This document shows positions 14,908 to 22,262 of a stretch of 30,377 nt of DNA, one piece after another; the first letter of the stretch is position 1, and each line of letters opens with the position of its first letter. Position numbers and translations under genes: made by a program. Source of the stretch: JAAYHG01 sp012735455 (GTDB lineage Bacteria; Bacillota; DTU030; DUMP01). The stretch spans positions 1-30,377 of the forward strand of contig JBMNIX010000007.1 in assembly GCA_050951365.1 (NCBI GenBank), in the 5' to 3' direction. The notes beneath the pieces were generated by a model. The model did no database searches, had not been told where the DNA came from, and was given only the letters and a program-made list of their open reading frames with translations.

Positions 14908-15795
14908 TTATTCCCACGCCAGCCGATCTACAGCTTTCTGTAGGTCTTTCTGGGTTGGCTGAGTATACCGCGCTGTCGTGTTGAGATTGGCATGCCCTGC
15001 CAGAGCCGCCACCCGGTCCAGGCTCTCTCCAGCATCAACCAGGCTCTTACAGAACGTGTGCCGCAGCGTGTGCGGGCTCACGCCTTCCAGCCCAGCTGCT
15101 ACGGCATAGTCTCTGATCATGTATTGCACGCGCCGTGGAGTTATGCCTTCGCAGGTGAACCCTTTCTGACGGGTGAAAACCGGTCCAGGTGCGTCTCCCC
15201 GCTCCTCCAGCCAGTCCTGCAGGGCCCGCCTGGCCGTAGAGTTGAGCGGGACAATCCGCTCCTTCATACCTTTCCCGTACCGCACCCGGACCTCGCCGCT
15301 CCTCTCGCCAAGTCTTAAGTCTTCAGTGTTTAGCGCGCAGAGCTCAGCCACCCTAAGGCCGGCGTGAAGAAGCAGGGTCACGATGGCGATGTCCCGCGTG
15401 TTTCCCCCGGCCCGCACGGCCCGCATCAGCCTGAGCATATCTTTCCGCCCAAGAGCTTTCGGTGCCGGCGCTACCTGCCGTACCCTTTTCACTTCCCGCA
15501 CCGGGTTGGTACGCGCGTACCCTTCTTTGACTGCCCAGTTGAAGAACGCGCTGAGCGCGGCCAGGGCGCGGTTGATGCTGGCCGGCTTCTGGCCGCGGTT
15601 CAGCAGGTGCTGCCGGAACTCGGCGATATCCAGCGGCCCGACGGTGGCCAGGTCCACTTCCTGCCCCGTCGTCTCCCGGTACCAGCGCTTGAACTTCGCC
15701 AGGTCGAAGCCGTAGTTCGTTACCGTAGCCGGCGAAGCGTCCTTTTCTTTGAGGCACTCCAGGAAGCTATCGATTTCGTCCTGCAACCTGATCAC
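14908..15795 (-). CDS. Tyrosine recombinase (XerC/XerD-like integrase)
   Basis: The product has 295 residues. An N-terminal SAM-like core-binding domain (about 5-95) is followed by the catalytic domain (about 110-290) with Arg148 in LLLHAGLRVAELCALN, a lysine in the YGKGMKER hairpin, His242 and Arg245 in HTLRHTF, His268 in AGHAN and nucleophile Tyr277 in TTARYTQP. All catalytic residues are present. GTG 15795 is the start with only a weak GGGG signal; a good AAAGGAGG lies about 40 nt further up and overlaps a small hairpin (GGAAAC with GTTTCC). It is not next to dif-linked genes and adjoins a truncated ATPase gene, so it is more likely the integrase of a mobile segment than chromosomal XerC/D. 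Confidence 0.92.
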   Translation of the reverse strand: MIRLQDEIDSFLECLKEKDASPATVTNYGFDLAKFKRWYRETTGQEVDLATVGPLDIAEFRQHLLNRGQKPASINRALAALSAFFNWAVKEGYARTNPVREVKRVRQVAPAPKALGRKDMLRLMRAVRAGGNTRDIAIVTLLLHAGLRVAELCALNTEDLRLGERSGEVRVRYGKGMKERIVPLNSTARRALQDWLEERGDAPGPVFTRQKGFTCEGITPRRVQYMIRDYAVAAGLEGVSPHTLRHTFCKSLVDAGESLDRVAALAGHANLNTTARYTQPTQKDLQKAVDRLAWE

Positions 15796-15907
15796 CCCAA
15801 CTGATGTTCTTAATTCTAGACGGAAACCCAGTTTCCTCCTTTTATGCGAATTGATTTTTGCGCCTTAGACCCCGGCTTTTTGCATGTTATCCGAACAATA
15901 CCGGGGC

Positions 15908-15937
15908 TTTTATATCGCATAATGGTCATTATGCGAA
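15908..15937 (-). promoter_or_regulatory. Recombinase promoter candidate with embedded palindrome
   Basis: On the minus strand TTCGCA (15937-15932), a 17-nt spacer and TATAAA. A perfect 9-bp dyad, CGCATAATG-GT-CATTATGCG (15916-15935), fills the space between the hexamers, an arrangement typical of repressor operators. A further TTCGCATAA lies near 15843-15851. Confidence 0.45.
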
Positions 15938-16308
15938 GCATCTATACGAACAAAAAACCTGCCAAAATGGCAGGCTACTGCTTCCCTTATTCCAATGTTG
16001 GTTTTGACATTAGTAACAACTCCATGCGGGGCCGTGCCGTCGATGAGCGCCACGCCGATCTGCGGGAAGACCACACCGTCCAGGGACCCATTGTCTGAGG
16101 AGCAGCAGTGGTACTCCGCATTGAACCCCCGCTCCACCATCGCTTCTGCGATGTGGCGCATAAAGGTGGATTTCCCCACCCCCGGCCCGCCCTTGATGAT
16201 GAGAACGCGGGTGGCATCCGGCGGGATGATGTAATCATAGAAAGAGTAGAAGCCCTTGGAGGTATTGCAGCCGGGGAAGACTTTCTTGACTCTACCCTTG
16301 GTCGCCAC
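15910..16308 (-). pseudogene. Truncated P-loop ATPase (PRK06851-like), N-terminal part only
   Basis: Translation begins at GTG 16308-16306, 8 nt after AAAGGAGG. The start (FPGCNTSKGFYSFYDYIIPP), a Walker A (IIKGGPGVGKST), then EYHCCSSDNGSLDGVVFPQ and ALIDGTAPH, match the N-terminal third of a P-loop ATPase family of about 370 residues found in spore-forming Firmicutes. After GTAPH (near 16022) similarity ends and about 34 unrelated residues follow, including a terminator hairpin. The gene has therefore lost its 3' two thirds, next to the tyrosine recombinase. Family name is from recognition of the motifs; truncation is clear from the break in pattern. Confidence 0.7.
15952..15974 (-). terminator. 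Terminator after the truncated ATPase gene
   Basis: On the minus strand CCTGCCA-TTT-TGGCAGG is followed by six T. The hairpin is inside the aberrant tail of the truncated ATPase frame. Confidence 0.7.
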
Positions 16309-16325
16309 GTTCCGAGACCTCCTTT

Positions 16326-16348
16326 GCAGCGTCACTTATTAACGCTGC
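16326..16348 (-). promoter_or_regulatory. Hairpin just upstream of the ATPase ribosome binding site
   Basis: GCAGCGT (16326-16332) and ACGCTGC (16342-16348) form a 7-bp stem. It ends 3 nt before AAGGAGG of the truncated ATPase gene and may influence translation. Confidence 0.4.
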
Positions 16349-16539
16349 CATGGTATTCTCCCCCGGCCGCTTTGGTGCCTGGACGCAGCATAATCCCACT
16401 TCCATTCACTACATTATCAAACGGGATGATGAGATACGCCGGGGTATGTTCCAAGACATTATTGCTGTGGGCAGCAGTAACGCTTGATTGGCTTTGTGAG
16501 ATTTGTGTTCACAGAGCTGGTAGAAAGGGGTATCCACAG

Positions 16540-16677
16540 ATGAAGCGGCTTTCGCTTCTGTTGCTGGCTACCGTGTTTGCCGTCAATATCTTCTTCGGCT
16601 CTTGGAGCGAATTTCGCGATTGGGTCCAGCCTTTCGCGAGAAACCTCAACCCGATTGACTTCAAACCGGGCAAGTGA
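16540..16677 (+). CDS. Possible 45-residue secreted or membrane peptide
   Basis: ATG 16540 follows AAAGGGG at about 10 nt. The peptide begins MKRLSLLLLATVFAVNIFFG, a typical signal-anchor, and then has a short polar tail (SWSEFRDWVQPFARNLNP). No family was recognised, and the gene is not part of a visible operon. The basic-then-hydrophobic start and the ribosome binding site are the only support. Confidence 0.35.
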   Translation: MKRLSLLLLATVFAVNIFFGSWSEFRDWVQPFARNLNPIDFKPGK

Positions 16678-16696
16678 TGATCACCCAGATTCTCCT

Positions 16697-16773
16697 TATC
16701 ACGGCCGGGATAAACGTCTATCACGGTATCTCCGCCGCAGGTTATCGTTGAATTCCGAGTTTCCGTGATAACC
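16697..16773. repeat. Small cluster of TATCACGG repeats
   Basis: TATCACGG occurs at 16697-16704 and 16719-16726, and inverted at 16763-16770. GGTTATC (16740-16746) and GATAACC (16767-16773) form a wider dyad. The stretch from 16678 to 16907 holds no gene apart from the toxin terminator. A regulator binding region is possible. Confidence 0.3.
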
Positions 16774-16854
16774 TCTTCCGGCAGTGTAGCTGTCTAACAG
16801 CAGGCGAGGATATGGTTCACGCCGCCGCTTCCTTTCCGTTCTCCGACAGTATCA

Positions 16855-16880
16855 AAAAATAAAAAAGCGGGTTGCCCCAC
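16855..16880 (-). terminator. Terminator of the DUF433-DUF5615 unit
   Basis: On the minus strand GTGGG-GCAA-CCCGC (GNRA-type loop) is followed by six T and a further T run. It lies about 28 nt after the DUF5615 stop. Confidence 0.65.
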
Positions 16881-16907
16881 CTTGTTTCGAAGGACTGTAA
16901 AGCTTTG

Positions 16908-17267
16908 CTAAACAGGCTTTATGTGTCTAATGCGTATGTGGTTTTGGGTAATCACGGTAAAGGCGTCCGTGATTTCTTTAAGGTGCTCCTCAATGGCTTG
17001 AGCCACCAGCCGGGCTTTATCCTCTTGCCGCAGGCCGGAAAGTCTTAACAGGACAACGCCTTCCGTCACGCGTTGTTGCCGGAAGACGATTTCTCCGAAG
17101 TCCTTGTCCCCTGTTATTAGTATGGCTTTTTCTTTATTGGCCAAGTCCAAAAGTACATCGTCTGAGATACCTGGATCCATCTCCGCAACATAGGCGACCT
17201 CACATCCGCGCTTTCTAAGTTCGACCACAATCTCACGGTCTACGTTTTCATCAGCCAGGAATCTCAT
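16908..17267 (-). CDS. DUF5615 PIN-like toxin
   Basis: The protein has 119 residues. It begins MRFLADENVDREIVVELRKR and has VAYVAEMDPGISDDVLLDLA and AILITGDKDFGEIVF, the acidic residues of a PIN-like nuclease fold. DUF5615 proteins are usually paired with a DUF433 partner, and the preceding gene is DUF433, so this is the presumed RNase toxin. Its ATG overlaps the ancestral stop of the DUF433 gene (ATGA, 17264-17267). The frame is intact although the partner gene is frameshifted. Confidence 0.85.
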   Translation of the reverse strand: MRFLADENVDREIVVELRKRGCEVAYVAEMDPGISDDVLLDLANKEKAILITGDKDFGEIVFRQQRVTEGVVLLRLSGLRQEDKARLVAQAIEEHLKEITDAFTVITQNHIRIRHIKPV

Positions 17268-17514
17268 TTTGCGACCTCTTCCACCGGGTAAACAACGTCA
17301 GCGCGAATAGCTTTTGCGGCAAAAGCCAGAGCCGCTCGTACCCCTTCCTCGGTAAGACGTGGGTGGCTTGCATGATTTGCTCTACCGTCTCGCCGGAAGC
17401 AAGTTTTTCCAGAACAAGCTCTACCGGAATCCTAGTGCCGGCAATCACAGGTTTTCCCATTAAGACCTTAGGATCGGATTTTATTAAATCACCAGTCATA
17501 GTGGTCTTCTCCAT
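17264..17514 (-). pseudogene. DUF433 antitoxin, frameshifted
   Basis: Translation starts at ATG 17514, 9 nt after GGAGG. The first half (DPKVLMGKPVIAGTRIPVEL, LEKLASGETVEQIMQA) is a clear DUF433 protein. Near 17361-17368 one base is missing: the other frame then reads HPRLTEEGVRAALAFAAKAI and VVYPVEEVAK, exactly the expected C-terminal half, and stops at 17264-17266 overlapping the toxin start. In the present frame the protein instead runs to 17251 with an unrelated tail. DUF433 proteins are the presumed antitoxin of DUF5615. Either the antitoxin is damaged, or frameshifting or a sequence error is involved. A TATAAT at 17540-17545 may be its -10. Confidence 0.85.
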
Positions 17515-17588
17515 TCACTATCACCTCCGGGTACTATTTATTATATCCTGTAGGCATTTATCTTTTCCAGCGCCCCCAAGAAACACTT

Positions 17589-17756
17589 TTACGCAAATCT
17601 ATCGACAGCCTGGCCGCGCTGGTCAAAGAAGCCGCAGATGCGCCGGCTCAGGTAGAAGACCATGGCCTTACCGCCTAAAGCCTCCCGTCGCCTTTCGAAG
17701 TGGGGCACGGCGTCGCGCAGCTGCCGGGCTAAGCCGTCGATGAAGTCGTACTGGGG
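17589..17756 (-). pseudogene. Relic of a different HsdR (type I restriction) subunit
   Basis: Directly after the hsdR stop, in the same frame, 55 codons read QYDFIDGLARQLRDAVPHFE and then REALGGKAMVFYLSRRICGF before a TAA at 17591-17589. The block HFE-R-EA-GKAM-SRRIC matches the helicase region of another HsdR type (usual form GKAMIVCMSRRICVELY). The intact hsdR here has a different sequence at that position, so this is not a piece of the same gene. It is a fragment left by recombination between restriction loci. Confidence 0.5.
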
Positions 17757-20700
17757 CTACCCGGCGCTGCCAAGTTCGCTGTAGGTCAGTGCAAATACCG
17801 TATCGGCCAACCAGCGACGGAACGACGCGTTGTCGTTAAAATGCTTGAACAGCTCGATGTCATCCTTGATCAGCCCGGTTATCACCCGAACAAGGGCCTT
17901 GTCGTGCTCGATGCGTGCGTTTTGTTTGTCGGAGTTTCTGCGTGCATTCTGGTAGGCCGTGTCGGCCGCTACGCGTGCAGGAATCTCCTCGGTGATCAGT
18001 TTGCGCACCCGATCGGCGTCGGTCCAGGGAATGTTGCCGAACTGATCGTTAAAAGCCTTGATGATGTTCGAGAGACGGTCGAGCTCCGGTTCGGGCTTGT
18101 GTCCACCACCCACAGCGGGCACCGGTTCGATCTCGGCATCTGCATCGGGAAGCGCGATCCTCATGCTCGCCTGCTTTTCGACCCGGTAGCTGTCCATGTC
18201 GATCGCCTCGAGGATGCCCTTTGAGAGGTCTTCCTCTTTCGGCGCCGGCAGCTTGGGTACCAGGAAGTTGAGGAAGATCGACAGCTTCTCCCACTCGGCG
18301 TTGGTGTAGGGGAGGATTGAAGACAGAAAGTTATAGGTTCGCAGAAACGCCTTGGCTTTGCCCTTGAAGTCGACCTGACCGTCCTCGTCGAGATGCTCCA
18401 TGTAGGTGGCGACGCAGGCGTCGAGGATCGGGTCGAGCTGGTCGCGGTCGGCCCCGCTCAGGTAGAGCCGCACCAGTTCATCAACTTGCTCAGGCGCGTA
18501 CACCTGGTAGCCGTCAAGGTCGGCCTTAAGGTCGTGCAGCTTGTTCGGGTCGGTCTCGTCGGCGAGGATGGTCGTCCGGTAGTAGGGCTCGAAGGCCTTA
18601 CGGATGCTCTCCGGATCGTTCATGAAATCGAGGACGAAGGTGTCGTGCTTCTGGGGGTGGGCGCGATTGAGGCGCGAAAGTGTCTGCACTGCCTTGACCC
18701 CGGAGAGCACCTTGTCCACGTACATGGTGTGCAGGAGCGGCTCGTCATAGCCAGTCTGGAACTTATCGGCGCAGATCAAAAACCGATACGGGTCCTCCCG
18801 GATCTTGTCGGCGATCTGGTTCGAGGGAAAGCCGTTAAGGCTGGCCTCGGTGACCTGTTGACCGCCATACTCGTGCTCACCCGAGAAGGCCACAATCGCC
18901 CGATAGGGGCTTTTGCGCTCGGCAAGGTACGCCTTAAAGGCATGGAAGTACTGAATAGCTCGCTCGATGCTGCCGGTCACCACCATGGCCCGCGCCTGGC
19001 CGCCGATCTTGCCCTTGGCGATCACCTGCTCGTGAAAGTGGTCCACCATGATCTCGGCTTTGAGCCGGATGGCGTGCTCGTGCCCCTCCACGAACCGGCG
19101 CAGCTTCTTCTGCGCCTTCTTGACGTCGAATTCCGGGTCGTCCTCGATCGTCTTGATGAGCTTGTAGTAGCTCTTGACCGGTGTGTAGTGGGCCAGCACA
19201 TCCAGGACGAACCCTTCCTGGATGGCCTGCTTCATGGTGTAACTGTGGAACGGGCGATGTTTTACCGTGCCGTCGGGCTGCGGGTCGGGTTCACCAAACA
19301 TCTCCAACGTTTTGTTCTTAGGGGTGGCGGTGAACGCGAAGTAGCTGGCGTTCGGCAGCAGCTTCCGGGCCTCCATCAGCCGGTTGATCTGGTCTTCGAA
19401 GGTCTCGTCTTCGTCCTCTGCACCGGCCTCCGACAAGGCCATGCTCATCTTGGCCGAGGTGCGGCCGCCCTGACTCGAGTGCGCCTCGTCGATGATGATC
19501 GCAAAACGTCGCCCGCGGTGCTCGTTGCCGATTTCGTCGAGGATGAACGGGAACTTCTGAAGCGTCGTGATGATGATCTTCTTGCCGCTCTCGATGAATC
19601 GCCGCAGGTCGCCGGAATGCTCGGCATGCCCCACCGTGGCGCTCACCTGAGCAAACTGCTTGACCGTGTCCCGGATCTGCTGGTCTAAGATGCGCCGGTC
19701 GGTAACCACGATAATGGAGTCAAACACGGGTCTGCCGTCCTTCGTCAGGCCGATCAACTGGTGAGCCAGCCACGCGATGGAATTGGACTTGCCGCTGCCG
19801 GCCGAGTGCTGGATAAGATATCGCCGCCCTGCACCGTGCAGCCGTGCATCCGCCAGCAGCTTGCGCACCACGTCGAGCTGGTGATAGCGGGGGAAGATCT
19901 GCCGTCGCCGTTTCTTGCCGGTCTTGAGGTCTTTCTCCTCGACGAGTTGGGCGTAGTTTTCCAGGATGTCCGTCAGGCTCTCGCGGGTGAGGACCTCCCG
20001 CCACAGGTAATCGGTCTTGAGCCCCTGCGGATTGGGAGGATTGCCCGCGCCGTCGTTCCAACCCTTGTTGAAGGGCAGAAACCACGACTCCTTGCCCTGA
20101 AGGTGGGTGCAGAACCACGCCTCGTTTTCGTCCACGGCGAAGTGCGCCACACACCGCCCCAATTCAAATAGCTTTTCGCGCGGGTTGCGGTCACGCTTGT
20201 ACTGCTCGATGGCGTCGTGCACCGTCTGTTTGGTGAGGCGGTTCTTGAGCTCGAAAGTGAAAACCGGCAGGCCGTTAATGAAGAGCACAAGATCCAGCGC
20301 CCGCTGCGTCTCGTCGCGGCTGTAGCGGAGCTGGCGCGTGACGGTGAAGCGGTTCTGCTCATAGAGCGCCCGCGCTTGCTCGTTTCCGGGCGAAGGCGTG
20401 CCGTAGAAAAGCTCGATGCGGTGCGGCCCGTGCTGAATCCCGTTGCGCAATACGTCCACCACCCCGCGCTTGCTCACCTCGCCCTGGAGCCGCGCCAGGA
20501 ACTTCCGCCGCGTGGGGCAGTCGTTATCCAGATCGAGCGCTTCGGCGACCTCAGGCTGCGTCGAACGTACAGAAACGCCGCGAGCTGAACCAGATCGACG
20601 CAGTACTCCCGGTCGTAGTCGCCCGGGTCGCCGGGAAGCCACCCCACACCGCCGTAGGGAGCCGGCGACATCGGCAGCGAACGCCGGAGTGCCGGCAGCT

Positions 20701-20780
20701 CGGGGCACGCAGTCGCTGCCAGTCAGCGCCCGGCAGATCAGAGTTTCGAGCCCGGCTTCGCTGGTGTCGGTGGTGGTCAT
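17757..20780 (-). CDS. hsdR: Type I restriction enzyme, R subunit (HsdR)
   Basis: The frame encodes 1007 residues and starts at ATG 20780, 8-9 nt after GGAGGTG. HsdR cuts unmodified DNA far from the recognition site after ATP-driven translocation. The nuclease domain has Asp163 (ALDLVLF) and Glu177/Lys179 (FTFELKN). The helicase part has Walker A HSAGSGKS (325-332), DEAH (431-434), FAFTATPKN and ICADKFQTGYDEPLLHTMYV. Residues about 42-73 read through two opposite 1-nt shifts: between about 20660 and 20565 the expected sequence (YGGVGWLPGDPGDYDREYC, VDLVQLAAFL) is in another frame. The frame is restored before TQPEVAEALDLDNDCPTRRK. The catalytic regions are untouched, but the N-terminus is likely misfolded unless these are sequence errors. 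It follows hsdS after 52 nt. Confidence 0.9.
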   Translation of the reverse strand: MTTTDTSEAGLETLICRALTGSDCVPRAAGTPAFAADVAGSLRRCGVASRRPGRLRPGVLRRSGSARGVSVRSTQPEVAEALDLDNDCPTRRKFLARLQGEVSKRGVVDVLRNGIQHGPHRIELFYGTPSPGNEQARALYEQNRFTVTRQLRYSRDETQRALDLVLFINGLPVFTFELKNRLTKQTVHDAIEQYKRDRNPREKLFELGRCVAHFAVDENEAWFCTHLQGKESWFLPFNKGWNDGAGNPPNPQGLKTDYLWREVLTRESLTDILENYAQLVEEKDLKTGKKRRRQIFPRYHQLDVVRKLLADARLHGAGRRYLIQHSAGSGKSNSIAWLAHQLIGLTKDGRPVFDSIIVVTDRRILDQQIRDTVKQFAQVSATVGHAEHSGDLRRFIESGKKIIITTLQKFPFILDEIGNEHRGRRFAIIIDEAHSSQGGRTSAKMSMALSEAGAEDEDETFEDQINRLMEARKLLPNASYFAFTATPKNKTLEMFGEPDPQPDGTVKHRPFHSYTMKQAIQEGFVLDVLAHYTPVKSYYKLIKTIEDDPEFDVKKAQKKLRRFVEGHEHAIRLKAEIMVDHFHEQVIAKGKIGGQARAMVVTGSIERAIQYFHAFKAYLAERKSPYRAIVAFSGEHEYGGQQVTEASLNGFPSNQIADKIREDPYRFLICADKFQTGYDEPLLHTMYVDKVLSGVKAVQTLSRLNRAHPQKHDTFVLDFMNDPESIRKAFEPYYRTTILADETDPNKLHDLKADLDGYQVYAPEQVDELVRLYLSGADRDQLDPILDACVATYMEHLDEDGQVDFKGKAKAFLRTYNFLSSILPYTNAEWEKLSIFLNFLVPKLPAPKEEDLSKGILEAIDMDSYRVEKQASMRIALPDADAEIEPVPAVGGGHKPEPELDRLSNIIKAFNDQFGNIPWTDADRVRKLITEEIPARVAADTAYQNARRNSDKQNARIEHDKALVRVITGLIKDDIELFKHFNDNASFRRWLADTVFALTYSELGSAG

Positions 20781-20805
20781 GGTTTAAACACCTCCTTCGG
20801 ATTCG

Positions 20806-20839
20806 GGTGTAGGGGCGAAAAATTTTTCGCCCCTACACC
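20806..20839. repeat. 34-bp perfect palindrome between hsdS and hsdR
   Basis: Arms GGTGTAGGGGCGAAAAA and its exact complement meet at the centre with no loop. It contains the hsdS stop codon (20833-20835). The GTAGGGGC/GCCCCTAC arms are shared with the REP palindromes elsewhere in the window, but the centre differs. It may act as an intercistronic hairpin. Confidence 0.85.
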
Positions 20840-22262
20840 TCATCGGCGTTACTTCCGATGTCTGATTCGGCAATTTCGGCGGGGTCCATTTCGCCTTCGC
20901 CCTTCGCCTCTTCTGCCGTTGCCTCGATGTCTTCGGGCAGCTCCTCGGGCAACTGCGCCGCCACCTCGCGCACATCCACCTTGCCGGTGACTACGTCGGC
21001 AATCAGACGGGTGCGATATTCGCGCAGAAGTTCGATTTCGCGGCGGGAGGCGGCGATCGCGGCGTCGATCTTGGCGGTTTGGGCGTCGAGGTATTCGGCG
21101 ATGACGGTCTGTTCGGGGAGGGGAGGAAGGGGGAAACAGCATTGCCCCGACGAACGTCCAATCGGCCCGGGGCATCTTGGCACCGTAAGTCGAGCTGTTT
21201 ACAAAATCAATAGCTGGTGACGATCGCAGAACCACCTCTAGATAGTGAGGTGCAACAACGGGCCTTGCGCGCAAGACAAAAAACTCACCAACGCAGACGC
21301 CACTCTGTTTGGGAAGAACAACCTTAGCAAGATATGGCCTGAGCTTTCCGAAAAGAACATCTCCAACTCGGAAGCGCTTCACTTGACTGTCAAATTGTAC
21401 TTCTCCGGATGGCACTAGAAGGCGACCTGTCCAACTCTCAACGTGCTCCAATGCTATGTAGAGATCCTCATTGTTCTTGGTACTCGTCTGTTCGTTAATG
21501 TGATCGACTGCCGTCTTAAGCCGCCGCACCTCCCAATGCTCCGGCACATTTCCCAGCCATTCGACACCGGAGGTCCTTGTATTTTGGATACGGCTTACCC
21601 GTGCGGACGTCCATTTTTCCGGTAACGGCCTGGTTGATAAGCGCTTGCTTGTATTCCTCAAGCAGCTTGATCCGCTTCTTGCGCGCCCGGATCACCCGCC
21701 GAATCCGCCGCTCCGCCCAGTCCAGAAACCGCACGATGGCAGTTTGCTCGGGGAGGGGTGGAATTGAGAAGTAGATACACTTGAATTCCTCTGCCCGCAG
21801 GCTCCACTGATCCGAAGTAATGCCATACGACCATCGCTCGGCCTCCGAAGCGAAAAGGGGTGTACGAAGAAGAAAGTGCATGTAGCGAGGCAAGTTCTCG
21901 GCGCTTCTTAGCCGCTGGACGATGTAAGCCGGGCTCACGATCCCCCGGTAAGCCGAGACGCCCACCGCCCCCTGCCAGGCTCGCATCTTGTTGTACACCA
22001 GGTCACCCGGTTGAACGAGTTTGTAGTTGGACTTGTCCTCGTTCGAGGAGTCTTTCTTGGAACTGTCCGCGAGCAAGTCTGCCTGACGCAGTACGCCGCG
22101 TGTGATGGTTACCGACAGCATCTGTTCGTCAGGGTGACCACGGTCCTTGATTTCACGAAACACCGTACGCCCGGGCAACACCTCCCAATGCTCCGGCACC
22201 TTTCCCAACCACTCCACGCTGGAGTCTTTGTAGGCGGGGTAGGGTTTGAGGCTGTGAATCAT
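20833..22262 (-). pseudogene. hsdS: Type I restriction specificity subunit (HsdS), two frameshifts
   Basis: Corrected, this encodes about 475 residues with two target-recognition halves, each starting with the same motif: YPAYKDSSVEWLGKVPEHWE and YPKYKDSGVEWLGNVPEHWE. Each half ends in a conserved helix (IPPLPEQTAIVRFLDW; LPPLPEQTVIAEYLDAQTAK). It starts at ATG 22262, overlapping the RAYT stop (ATGA). An extra base near 21569-21575 breaks the frame at the start of the second half, and another near 21129-21137 breaks it before LPPLPEQ. As written, only the first recognition half plus its conserved helix (about 249 residues) would be made. Single-half HsdS proteins can dimerise and keep activity in known cases, so partial function is possible. 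The acidic tail is unusual. Confidence 0.85.

Noticed and set aside
14672..14962. Plus-strand frame of 96 codons
   Set aside because: It runs into the antisense of the recombinase 3' end, lacks a ribosome binding site and matches nothing recognised.
18393..19688. Open frame of 431 codons on the plus strand
   Set aside because: It lies wholly opposite the conserved hsdR coding region, has no ribosome binding site and no recognisable family; a shadow in GC-rich coding DNA.
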